Below, piece by piece: positions 50,084 through 57,337 of a stretch of DNA of 64,000 bases; positions within the stretch are counted from its first letter, which is position 1, and every line of letters begins with the position of its first letter. Origin of the DNA: CAYWXK01 sp964462515. Lineage in GTDB: Bacteria; Planctomycetota; Phycisphaerae; Sedimentisphaerales; Anaerobacaceae. The position numbers and the translations under genes were made by a program. The stretch covers positions 41,590 through 105,589 of the forward strand of contig CAYWXK010000007.1 in the NCBI GenBank assembly GCA_964462515.1, in the 5' to 3' direction. The notes under the pieces were generated by a model. It ran no database searches, was not told the DNA's origin, and was given only the letters and a program-made list of their open reading frames with translations.

Positions 50084-50845
50084 ATGAAACAATGGTACGA
50101 ATTACTATTTGAGAACTACGCACAGAAATATGATAAAGAAACTTATGTTCAAGGGACGCTTGGTGAATGCGACTTCATTGAACAAGAAATAGCACATGAT
50201 AAGTCCTTAAAAATGTTAGATATCGGCTGTGGTACCGGCAGGCATTCCATTGAATTATCAAAAAGAGGTTACAGTATTACGGGGATCGATTTATCGGCAT
50301 CGCAACTCCACAGGGCAAAAGAAAAAGCGAAAACACTGAACCTAAAAATCGAATTTAGAATGCACGATGCCAGAAATCTTCCCTTTGCCGGCGAATTTGA
50401 TCTGGCGATTATGTTGTGTGAAGGCGGATTCTCTCTTATGGAAACAGATGAGATGAATTTTGAGATACTCAAGAACGCCACAAAAGCGCTTAAAGATAAA
50501 GGCAAGCTCATTTTCACCACATTAAACGGATTGTTTCCGCTGTTTCATTCGGTCAGTGAATTCTATAAGTCGTCGCAGAAAGAAGGCCAATCCCAGTGTA
50601 AGGAGTGCTCCTTTGATCTGATGACTTTCCGAGACCATAATACAACAGTTATTGAAGATGACTCCGGGAATAAAAGAGAACTCAGAAGCAATGAGCGCTA
50701 TTATGTGCCTAGTGAAATAAAGTGGCTTTTAAAGACGCTGGGATATAAAAGAATAGACATTTTTGGCGCAAAGCTTGGGGCATACTCAAGAAACGATACG
50801 CTGACTACTGAGGATTTTGAAATGCTCGTTGTTGCGGAAAAATAG
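50084..50845 (+). CDS. Class I SAM-dependent methyltransferase
   Basis: The 253-residue protein has the SAM motif LDIGCGTGRHSIEL (about 45-58), motif II acidic end GIDLSASQL, MHDARNLPF and the motif IV region FDLAIMLCEGGFSL. The substrate cannot be told; it could be a small molecule. Many A-ending codons (AAA, GAA, ATA) differ from neighbouring housekeeping genes, which, with its place inside the tRNA-Pro-flanked segment, hints at acquisition. Confidence 0.88.
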   Translation: MKQWYELLFENYAQKYDKETYVQGTLGECDFIEQEIAHDKSLKMLDIGCGTGRHSIELSKRGYSITGIDLSASQLHRAKEKAKTLNLKIEFRMHDARNLPFAGEFDLAIMLCEGGFSLMETDEMNFEILKNATKALKDKGKLIFTTLNGLFPLFHSVSEFYKSSQKEGQSQCKECSFDLMTFRDHNTTVIEDDSGNKRELRSNERYYVPSEIKWLLKTLGYKRIDIFGAKLGAYSRNDTLTTEDFEMLVVAEK

Positions 50846-50939
50846 TGATTTGAGTTTAAACATAGACTAATAAAATAATTGGCAAATTATAATATGCATT
50901 CTAAGGCCAGAAAAACTTCAAATTGGAGAACAGTTTAAA

Positions 50940-51206
50940 ATGACAAAGATTTTAATGAGAATTCTAATGGCAGTTGCATTGAGCTTGGGCTTAGTGTCTA
51001 TCGAAGGATGCGAGGATGAGGCACGAACCGAGAGAGACAGCATCCGTCAGGAAATTAACACTGTTACAGTCAAAGTTACCAACAGCAATGGTTCTATCAG
51101 CCAGGTGAACTTGATGAAGCAAGGTATTGGCTACGTCGGCCCCAGAGGTGAGTACTATAACCAATTACCCACCGAAGACCAGTTGAGACCAGTGTACGGA
51201 TTTTGA
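50940..51206 (+). CDS. Small lipoprotein of unknown function
   Basis: The 88-residue frame has a lipoprotein signal (ILMAVALSLGLVSIEGC, Cys at about 24) and then a short hydrophilic region with YVGPRGEYYNQLPTEDQLRPVYG. GGAGAA precedes the ATG. No family is recognised; the YVGPRGEYY segment is reminiscent of small planctomycete lipoproteins. It lies 94 bases after the methyltransferase. Confidence 0.65.
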   Translation: MTKILMRILMAVALSLGLVSIEGCEDEARTERDSIRQEINTVTVKVTNSNGSISQVNLMKQGIGYVGPRGEYYNQLPTEDQLRPVYGF

Positions 51207-51400
51207 TAAAAAGCAAAATCAATAACAGTTCAAGGCAAGCTAATTTTATTTAACGGATTAGCGGTATTGCTCACCATCACTCACCGCCCATTACTCACTA
51301 CATACTAACTACACACTGGCTACACACTCAGAACTGACTGAAGGTTTACGCTATTTTTACGCTCAAGGCCATTTTTGTCAAAAAAGTTCAACGCCTAAAA
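51207..51400. other. Short gene-free spacer
   Basis: It contains runs of the type ACTCACC, TTACTCACTACATAC and CACACTGGCTACACACTC (low-complexity, like the spacer at 21515-21550). No gene is seen. Confidence 0.35.
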
Positions 51401-51436
51401 AAAGAAAAACCCTTGCAACTGATTAAGTTACAAGGG
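51401..51436 (-). terminator. Rho-independent terminator of tRNA-Pro
   Basis: On the minus strand CCCTTGTAAC, loop TTAATCA, GTTGCAAGGG, then TTTTTCTTT. The stem has 9 of 10 pairs and a clear U-tract, 12 bases past the tRNA 3' end. Confidence 0.88.
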
Positions 51437-51448
51437 CTTATAAACAAT

Positions 51449-51522
51449 CGGGGTGACTGGACTTGAACCAGCGGCCTCCTGCTCCCAAAGCAGGCGCTCT
51501 TGCCAAGCTGAGCTACACCCCG
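51449..51522 (-). tRNA. tRNA-Pro (UGG anticodon)
   Basis: The 74-base minus-strand gene folds fully. The acceptor CGGGGTG pairs with the 3' end CACCCCG, and the D arm has AGCTCAGCTTGGCAAGAGC. The anticodon stem CCTGC/GCAGG holds the loop TTTGGGA with TGG, and the T arm has GCTGGTTCAAGTCCAGT. CCA is not encoded. A 3' copy of the gene lies 3.1 kb away at 48308-48369. Confidence 0.95.
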
Positions 51523-51548
51523 ATTAAATAACAGCTCTTCAAACCGTC

Positions 51549-51577
51549 ATTTTACACATATTCCCTCAATATTGCAA
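51549..51577 (-). promoter_or_regulatory. Promoter of tRNA-Pro
   Basis: On the minus strand TTGCAA, 17-base spacer and TAAAAT lie 27 bases upstream of the tRNA 5' end. Confidence 0.65.
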
Positions 51578-51655
51578 TAAAATCGCCCTTCGCTATAAGC
51601 AACTTTCGGAATCCCTTTTCCGTAATCGACTTATGGTATTTTTGTAAAAAAAGAG

Positions 51656-51684
51656 TTGCATATTTGCAGCTTGTATAATAGAAT
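51656..51684 (+). promoter_or_regulatory. Promoter of the HTH/transmembrane gene
   Basis: TTGCAT, a 17-base spacer and TAGAAT precede the gene by about 75 bases. An overlapping TATAAT (51674-51679) offers an alternative -10. Confidence 0.5.
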
Positions 51685-51758
51685 AATCTAATAGTGAAAA
51701 ATTAAAAGCGTAGCAAACTATCCGCGAAAGACGTGGTTGCTTGTAGGAGATAACTAAA

Positions 51759-52871
51759 ATGGCTGGTATGTTCTATTCGTTACTGGAAACTGCTGAAAAA
51801 CTTAAAAAAACAGAGGAAGAAATAAAACAACTTGCCAAACAGGGCAAACTTCGTGAGTTTCGCGATGGGCCGCATCTGCTCTTTAAGGTGGATGAGGTCG
51901 AAGCACTGCTGGCTGATACAGGTGCTGCAGCATCCAAAGAACCCCCCGCACCGAAAGCTGCGGAGCCGGAGGAGCTCGAGCTGGAGCTTGCCGAAATAGA
52001 AACGCCCGCGCCGGAATCCCCGGAAATTGAGGCTGCTGCGCCGGGCAAGCCGGCTCCACCTGACACCGAAGAGATTCTGTTAGCGCCGGAAACCGGTGCC
52101 CCTGTTCCGCCTCCTGAGCTGACCGATGCAGACACCGCCCTGGCAGGCGAGGGAATCGGCGTTCTCGGCGAAACCGACCGCGAGGATTATCAGGTAACTG
52201 AGGATACTATGGCCGAAACCGTGGCCTCTACCGGCACAACAGGCACATCGCCTGAACCATCTCTGGAAGAAATTGAAGAAGATGTAAGTATGGACACCTT
52301 CGGCAGCGGCTCGGGCCTCCTGGACCTTTCATTGCAGGCCGACGACACATCCTTGGGTGCCATCCTCGATGAGATCTACGCCGGCGAGGGCGAGGTCAAA
52401 GAACCAGTTCCAGCCAAAACACCAGAAGAAGCTGAACCGCTCGCCGCTGAGCCTGAGCTTGGCGCCGAGATTCCTGATGAAGAGCTGGTTGTGTCGCCCA
52501 CCGCAGGCCCTGTGGATGTAGCCGCCATAGCTCCGGTGTATTTGGAGACTGAGCCGGATGTGCAAAGCAATATACTTGGAAAGCTGCTGTTTCTGCCGCT
52601 GTTACTGTTTGTTTATACTGCGGTCGCGGCCTTGTTAGGACTCAAAGGCGTGATGTCTCCCATCATCTCAACAGTCCAGGGGATAATCTGGTATATTATG
52701 ATTGGGGCTCTTCTTGCAACGGGTGCTGTTGTCGGTGCGGCTTTTATGTTAAGCAGGCCTCCCTCAGCGAAGGTTGCAGCAGCCAAAAAGGAAAAGAAGC
52801 CGAAGGAGCTGAAAAAATCCAAAAAGGCAAAACAAGCTCCGCCGCCGGCGCCTGAGGAAACCACCGCCTAA
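51759..52871 (+). CDS. Acidic helix-turn-helix (excisionase-like) protein with C-terminal membrane hairpin
   Basis: Residues 1-52 form an excisionase/MerR-like winged helix (YSLLETAEKLKKTEEEIKQLAK then FRDGPHLLFKVDEVEALL). A long Pro/Glu/Ala-rich acidic linker (about 55-265) follows, with one DLSLQADDTSLGAILDEIY-type segment. Two transmembrane helices (LLFLPLLLFVYTAVAALLGL and IIWYIMIGALLATGAVVGAA) and a Lys-rich tail end it. Similar proteins recur in Phycisphaerae, but their role is not established. A membrane-bound DNA- or protein-binding adaptor is a guess. TAGGAG precedes the ATG. Confidence 0.78.
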   Translation: MAGMFYSLLETAEKLKKTEEEIKQLAKQGKLREFRDGPHLLFKVDEVEALLADTGAAASKEPPAPKAAEPEELELELAEIETPAPESPEIEAAAPGKPAPPDTEEILLAPETGAPVPPPELTDADTALAGEGIGVLGETDREDYQVTEDTMAETVASTGTTGTSPEPSLEEIEEDVSMDTFGSGSGLLDLSLQADDTSLGAILDEIYAGEGEVKEPVPAKTPEEAEPLAAEPELGAEIPDEELVVSPTAGPVDVAAIAPVYLETEPDVQSNILGKLLFLPLLLFVYTAVAALLGLKGVMSPIISTVQGIIWYIMIGALLATGAVVGAAFMLSRPPSAKVAAAKKEKKPKELKKSKKAKQAPPPAPEETTA

Positions 52872-52878
52872 CTCGTGG

Positions 52879-52893
52879 CTCGTCCGCCGAAGG
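52879..52893. repeat. Small palindrome
   Basis: GTCCGCCGAAGGCGGA forms a tight hairpin 8-10 bases after the stop of the HTH/membrane gene. Similar compact GC hairpins occur at 42730 and within the tRNA-Pro fragment. Confidence 0.5.
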
Positions 52894-52955
52894 CGGATTC
52901 GTCACTCGTCGTTCGTGAATAGTCGTTAGTGGATAGAAATCGAAAATTCTATCCC

Positions 52956-53279
52956 CTATCGTTCTTCCAGCCAGTGCGAAGCGAAGATTGCCAGGTCGAA
53001 GAAATCCACAGACCTGTCGCAATTGAAGTCCCAGCGCTCACAACCCTCAAAACCAACTTTCACAAGATAAACATCGCGGTTACCTGCACCGAAGAAGAAA
53101 GTTGAGCCAGCGATTATATATCCGCCATCAACGGTCTGCTGAACCGAACGGCCAATGTCGTCATTAGGTCCGCCGAAGGTTTTTTGCCAGAGCAGGGGTG
53201 GGGTGTCGAGGGTTGCGATGGCGGAAGAGCAGAAGATAAAGGCCAAAATGGAAAGTAATAGGGTAAGAATCATTTTCAT
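52956..53279 (-). CDS. Mini exported protein: one delta-60-type repeat plus dockerin-like tail
   Basis: The 107-residue product has a signal peptide (MILTLLLSILAFIFCSSAIA). One repeat follows, of the form WQKTFGGPNDDIGRSVQQT then DGGYIIAGSTFFFGAGNRD then YLVKV; larger relatives carry many such beta-propeller-like units. The end is WDFNCDRSVDFFDLAIFASHWLEER, a dockerin-like motif. AGGAGG lies seven bases before this ATG, which excludes the longer frame. It is probably a remnant of a larger protein collapsed by recombination between repeats, yet it is still an intact reading frame. Confidence 0.7.
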   Translation of the reverse strand: MKMILTLLLSILAFIFCSSAIATLDTPPLLWQKTFGGPNDDIGRSVQQTVDGGYIIAGSTFFFGAGNRDVYLVKVGFEGCERWDFNCDRSVDFFDLAIFASHWLEER

Positions 53280-53615
53280 CGGTTTGCCTCCTGAAATTTG
53301 CATAAATCCGAAATCTAAAGTAAATTCAAATTTCAAAATGAGGTGGCGACCCTCTTTTAAAGTTCTGCAAGCTCAGAAAACATTATATCATTATGACGGT
53401 AAGAAAAGCAAGAGAAATTTCAATATTGAATGTCAAATTCTGGAAAATTTTTGTTGCAACAAGGTGAGTAGAGATATAATTTGTTGTTGAAGTTTTAATT
53501 TTCGCTTCAAGGAACGATGCGAACATAAGTGGTGCGAATCTTTACGCGGTGGAGTGAGGTGATTTGGGGAGAATGTAGATTAAAGTAATTTGGTTTATTA
53601 AGGAGTGAATTAGAA

Positions 53616-54182
53616 ATGAGCGAATTATGGAGGGAAAGCCTTCTTCCAACCAAGGTGTTCCTGACCAAGGGAGTTGGTCGGCACAAGTACCGGCTAAAAT
53701 CATTTGAGGATGCGTTAAGGGATGCGGGAGTGGCGCAGCAGAACCTTGTTCAGGTGTCATCGATTTTACCGCCTCGGTGCAAGATTATCAGCAGAGAAAA
53801 AGGTCTAAAAATATTGACACCCGGGGAGATATGCTACTGTGTGATGGCGAGAGCTGACACAGATGAGCACCAGAGGTTAGTGGCATCTTCAGTAGGAATT
53901 GCCGTTCCCAAGGACAAGGAGAAGTGGGGATACCTTAGCGAGGTGCACGGATACGGGATGAATGAGCAAGAAGCGGCGGATTTGTCTGAGGACCTTGCAG
54001 CAGGGATGTTAGGGACGACTCTGGGGCTGGAGGTTGACCCAAACAAGGCGTGGAGCGAGAAAGAGCAGGTGTATAAATCGAGCGGGCTGATAATCAGGAC
54101 CTCCAATATAACGCAGAGTGCAAAAGGCCAAAAGGATATGTGGACGACAACGGTGGCGATAGCGATGTTTTTGTTTGATTGA
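53616..54182 (+). CDS. pdaD: Pyruvoyl-dependent arginine decarboxylase
   Basis: It decarboxylates arginine to agmatine using a pyruvoyl group made by self-cleavage. The VQVSSILPP segment (Ser48-Ser49) is the expected cleavage site, giving a beta chain of 48 residues and an alpha chain starting with pyruvate from Ser49. Further family features are FLTKGVGRHKYRLKSFEDAL, CYCVMARADT and GYLSEVHGYG (with catalytic Glu downstream). Its 188 residues are of normal length. GGAGTG precedes the ATG. It is 72 bases upstream of speB, giving a two-step arginine-to-putrescine unit. Confidence 0.95.
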   Translation: MSELWRESLLPTKVFLTKGVGRHKYRLKSFEDALRDAGVAQQNLVQVSSILPPRCKIISREKGLKILTPGEICYCVMARADTDEHQRLVASSVGIAVPKDKEKWGYLSEVHGYGMNEQEAADLSEDLAAGMLGTTLGLEVDPNKAWSEKEQVYKSSGLIIRTSNITQSAKGQKDMWTTTVAIAMFLFD

Positions 54183-54254
54183 GAAGAAAAGAATAAGCCG
54201 CTCTCGGTGTGAAATAACGGATATTCCTCATATAAATTCGGGTGTGCTGTTATT

Positions 54255-55109
54255 ATGACGCAGGCGAGTAATTTTGGAGGTTTGCCGGAAAGACATTCTA
54301 ATTTGAAGGATGCCCGGGTAGTGATAGTTCCTGTCCCGTATGACCAGACAAGCACGTGGATTAAGGGCGCGGATAAGGGGCCAACTGCTATAATAGAGGC
54401 TTCGGCAAATATGGAGCTATACGATATAGAGACCAACAGTGAGGTTTATTTACGCGGCATTTATACTGATAAGGCCGTAGAAGAAAGAGATTTTCCTGAA
54501 GTGATGGTTGAGGCAGTTAGAAAAAGGATTGGAGAATATATAAAGAGCGGCAAATTTACGGTGGTTGTCGGCGGTGAACACTCGGTCTGTATCGGCTCAA
54601 TCAGGGCGTATGCTGAACGTAATCCGGGAATGAGCGTTTTGCAGCTTGATGCACACAGCGATTTGAGAGACGAGTATAATGGCTCCAAATATAACCATGC
54701 GTGCGTGATGGCGAGGGCGAGAGAGGTATGCCCGATTGTGCAGGTAGGCGTAAGAAGTATGGACTCGTCTGAGAAGGAGGTGCTTGACAGGAGTCGGATC
54801 TTTTTTGCAGAGGATATTCACAACAAAACGGACTGGATTGATGAAGCTGTGGGGAAGCTATCTGAGAAGGTTTATGTTACAATTGATTTGGATGTTTTTG
54901 ACCCTTCGATGATGTCATCTACGGGGACGCCTGAGCCGGGCGGTTTGATGTGGTATGAGGTTTTGAATTTTTTGAAGGCGGTTTCGGAAAAGAAAAAGAT
55001 AATTGGTTTTGATGTTGTTGAGCTTTGTCCTGATGAAAGGAATAAGGCGCCTGATTTTTTAGCGGCTAAACTTATTTATAAGCTGTTGAGCTACAGGTTC
55101 AGGGATTGA
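54255..55109 (+). CDS. speB: Agmatinase
   Basis: This ureohydrolase converts agmatine to putrescine and urea. Binuclear manganese ligands are visible in GGEHS, LDAHSDLRDEYNG (DAHSD) and TIDLDVFDPSM (DxDxxDP). NHACVMARA and GTPEPGGLMWYEV are also family features. At 284 residues it has normal length. It follows pdaD, completing the agmatine route. Confidence 0.95.
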   Translation: MTQASNFGGLPERHSNLKDARVVIVPVPYDQTSTWIKGADKGPTAIIEASANMELYDIETNSEVYLRGIYTDKAVEERDFPEVMVEAVRKRIGEYIKSGKFTVVVGGEHSVCIGSIRAYAERNPGMSVLQLDAHSDLRDEYNGSKYNHACVMARAREVCPIVQVGVRSMDSSEKEVLDRSRIFFAEDIHNKTDWIDEAVGKLSEKVYVTIDLDVFDPSMMSSTGTPEPGGLMWYEVLNFLKAVSEKKKIIGFDVVELCPDERNKAPDFLAAKLIYKLLSYRFRD

Positions 55110-55336
55110 GATGGCGTGCCGGCAAGGGAAATAGAGGAAACCAGGAAACCAGGATATCAGGTAGCAGGACATCAGAAAAGCAGAATATCGGGTGACAGCG
55201 AATCGGGTTATCAGGAGAATCAGGTGATTAGTGAATTGGTGAATTAGTGCGGACGTTGCCGTTCCGGCGACGGTTAAAATGTTCTGGGGAGAAGTAAAGG
55301 AATACAGAAATAATAGACAAGGAAAGGAAGACGAAA
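55110..55336. other. Intergenic spacer with degenerate ATCAGG repeats
   Basis: Low-complexity runs such as ACCAGGAAACCAGGATATCAGG and TGAATTGGTGAATTAGTG fill the gap. Only the leader of the next gene (AGGAAAGGAAG) looks functional. Confidence 0.4.
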
Positions 55337-55858
55337 ATGGTTAAGAAGGGAACGGCAGTGGTAGTTTTCAGTTTATTTGCTTGTGCAGTATTTTTGATGG
55401 GTTGTCAGGGTAAGGAGAGGGAGGCGCTTTTGAAGGCTGCGAAATCAGAGGAAGCATTAGCGAAAGCCCAGGATGCTTTAACGAAAGCGGAAAAACAAAT
55501 AGAAAGCTTGAAGCAGGAGCTGCAAGCGGCTAAGGAGGATAGAGACCAGACGCAGGGAGAGATTGAAAAGCTGAAGGTTGAGCGAGATAAAGCGGTTGCC
55601 CTGGTGGAAAGTAATAAGATGGAGGTCAAAAGATTGAATGCTCAGCTAACCGACCAGACCACTAAGGTTGCTGCACTTGATAGCCAGGTCAACCAGTTGC
55701 AAAGGGCTACCGGGACGCAAAAGCAAACTATTGACCAACAGCAAACGACTATTGGACAGCAACAGGCGACAATCGAGCAGTTGCAAAAGACTATTGAGGG
55801 ATTGCCGAAAGCTCCTGAGCCAAATGTGCCTGAGCCGAACACCGTCAGTGTCGGTTAG
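55337..55858 (+). CDS. Coiled-coil lipoprotein of unknown function
   Basis: The 173-residue protein has a lipoprotein signal (VVFSLFACAVFLMGC, Cys at about 23). A continuous coiled coil (about 30-150) rich in A, E, K and Q follows, with late QQTTIGQQQATIEQLQKTIE heptads, and then a short PNVPEPNTV tail. It resembles cell-envelope spacer lipoproteins in general layout. No family is assigned. A strong AAGGAAAGGAAG leader precedes the ATG. Confidence 0.75.
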   Translation: MVKKGTAVVVFSLFACAVFLMGCQGKEREALLKAAKSEEALAKAQDALTKAEKQIESLKQELQAAKEDRDQTQGEIEKLKVERDKAVALVESNKMEVKRLNAQLTDQTTKVAALDSQVNQLQRATGTQKQTIDQQQTTIGQQQATIEQLQKTIEGLPKAPEPNVPEPNTVSVG

Positions 55859-56247
55859 CAGTAAGAGAAGTTCTAACGCCAGAGTATCGCAGTTTGGTAG
55901 ATAGGATTTTAGAAGCAGTCCCGCACCAATGGTGAGCGGAGTCGAACCATTGGTGCGGGGCTGCCTCGACTTACGTCGAGAGACGCAGAGGCAAGCAAGA
56001 CAGCCGTGGGGGCGAAAAACTGATGAACTCCACCCCTGCCGTTTTGCTTTGCAAAAACGAAGCAGAAGGGGCGTTTTTAGTTTGTGGCACGGCCATCCCT
56101 TCGACTATGCTCAGGACAAGCTTGGCCGTGTCTTCACCCCGTTTAGAAATAAAATCTCTAACGGGGTTCACGGGCTGGAAGCCCGTGCCACAGCGATAAG
56201 TTTGTTGTTCGCTGAGGTAAGAAATCACACAGCGATAAATGAGGTGA
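55859..56247. repeat. Cluster of dispersed repeats
   Basis: The 389-base gap is almost entirely repeats. A palindrome with arms CCCGCACCAATGGT (55920-55933) and ACCATTGGTGCGGG (55946-55959) is followed by CTCGACTTACGTCGAG. A CTGATGAACTCCAC element lies near 56022, TTCGACTATGCTCAGGACAAG near 56100, and CCCGTTTAGAAATAAAATCTC with ACGGGGTT after it. The 56169-56191 hairpin is identical to 5-27. No gene is seen. Confidence 0.7.
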
Positions 56248-57318
56248 ATGACGATGGGCAAGGTTATCAAGAAAAGGTCACAGAAGGCGGGGCTGCCGCC
56301 AGGGACGTTAGTGCGAATTGGAGAAGAAAAAGCAGAGGCAGTGCGGATTACTGTGATAGACTATGATGAGCAGAGCTTTCAAGAAAAGCAGGTAGCAACT
56401 ATTGAAGAGTGTTTTGAATTCAAGACGACACCCACTATCACTTGGATAAATATCGATGGTATTCAGAACATAGAGGTAATAGAGAAGATTGGGAAGAACT
56501 ATGAGCTGCATCCACTTTTGCTGGAGGATATTGTAACAACGTGGCAGAGGCCGAAGTTTGAGGATTTCGAGAAATATCTATTCATCGTGATTAGAATGTT
56601 AAATTACAACGAGCAGAAGCAAGCGATTGAATCAGAGCAGATGAGTCTGGTCTTGGGGTCGAACTTTGTGATTTCATTTCAGGAGACGATAGGCGACGTT
56701 TTTGACCAGATACGTGACAGAATCAGGACCGGGAAGGGACGGCACAGAAAAATGGGGGCCGATTATCTCACCTATTCGCTGATAGACGCCATAGTGGACA
56801 ACTATTTTGCAACCCTTGAAAGAATTGGCGAGAAAATCGACACGATGCAAGAGGATTTGGTTGCCGAGCGGATGGAAAAGACTGCTGAGCAGATTATTAA
56901 ATTTAAGAAAGAAATCTTGCAACTGCGCAAATCCATTTGGCCTTTGAGAGAGCTAATAAATGGTCTGCAAAGGAGCGAATCTTCAATTATCAGTGAGCCG
57001 ACACACGTGTATTTGCGAGACGTCTATGACCACACGCTGCAAATTATGGATGGTGTCGAAGGTTTTCGCGATATGGTTTCGATGACACTTGAGGCTTACG
57101 TTTCAGCCATAAGCAACAACCTGAATGCGATTATGAAGGTCTTAGCTGTCATTGCCACCATATTTATGCCGCTTACCCTTGTAACAGGTGTTTATGGGAT
57201 GAATTTCAAATATATGCCGGAGATTCAGTGGCGGTGGGGTTACCCAATAGTCTTGATGTGTATGCTTGTGATTACGGTGGTGATGCTGTTATATTTCAGA
57301 AAAAAGAGATGGTTATAG
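56248..57318 (+). CDS. corA: CorA-family magnesium/divalent cation transporter
   Basis: The 356-residue protein has the large cytoplasmic alpha/beta domain and long helix, followed by two C-terminal transmembrane helices. The diagnostic YGMNF motif (GVYGMNFKYMPE, about 315-326) ends TM1, and RKKRW ends the protein. It should form a pentameric channel for Mg2+ or Co2+. A second in-frame ATG at 56254 is better spaced from GAGGTG. It is the first of five closely spaced plus-strand genes (19 bases to the next). Confidence 0.94.
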   Translation: MTMGKVIKKRSQKAGLPPGTLVRIGEEKAEAVRITVIDYDEQSFQEKQVATIEECFEFKTTPTITWINIDGIQNIEVIEKIGKNYELHPLLLEDIVTTWQRPKFEDFEKYLFIVIRMLNYNEQKQAIESEQMSLVLGSNFVISFQETIGDVFDQIRDRIRTGKGRHRKMGADYLTYSLIDAIVDNYFATLERIGEKIDTMQEDLVAERMEKTAEQIIKFKKEILQLRKSIWPLRELINGLQRSESSIISEPTHVYLRDVYDHTLQIMDGVEGFRDMVSMTLEAYVSAISNNLNAIMKVLAVIATIFMPLTLVTGVYGMNFKYMPEIQWRWGYPIVLMCMLVITVVMLLYFRKKRWL

Positions 57319-57337
57319 TTCTGTGAGGCGGTGAAGG

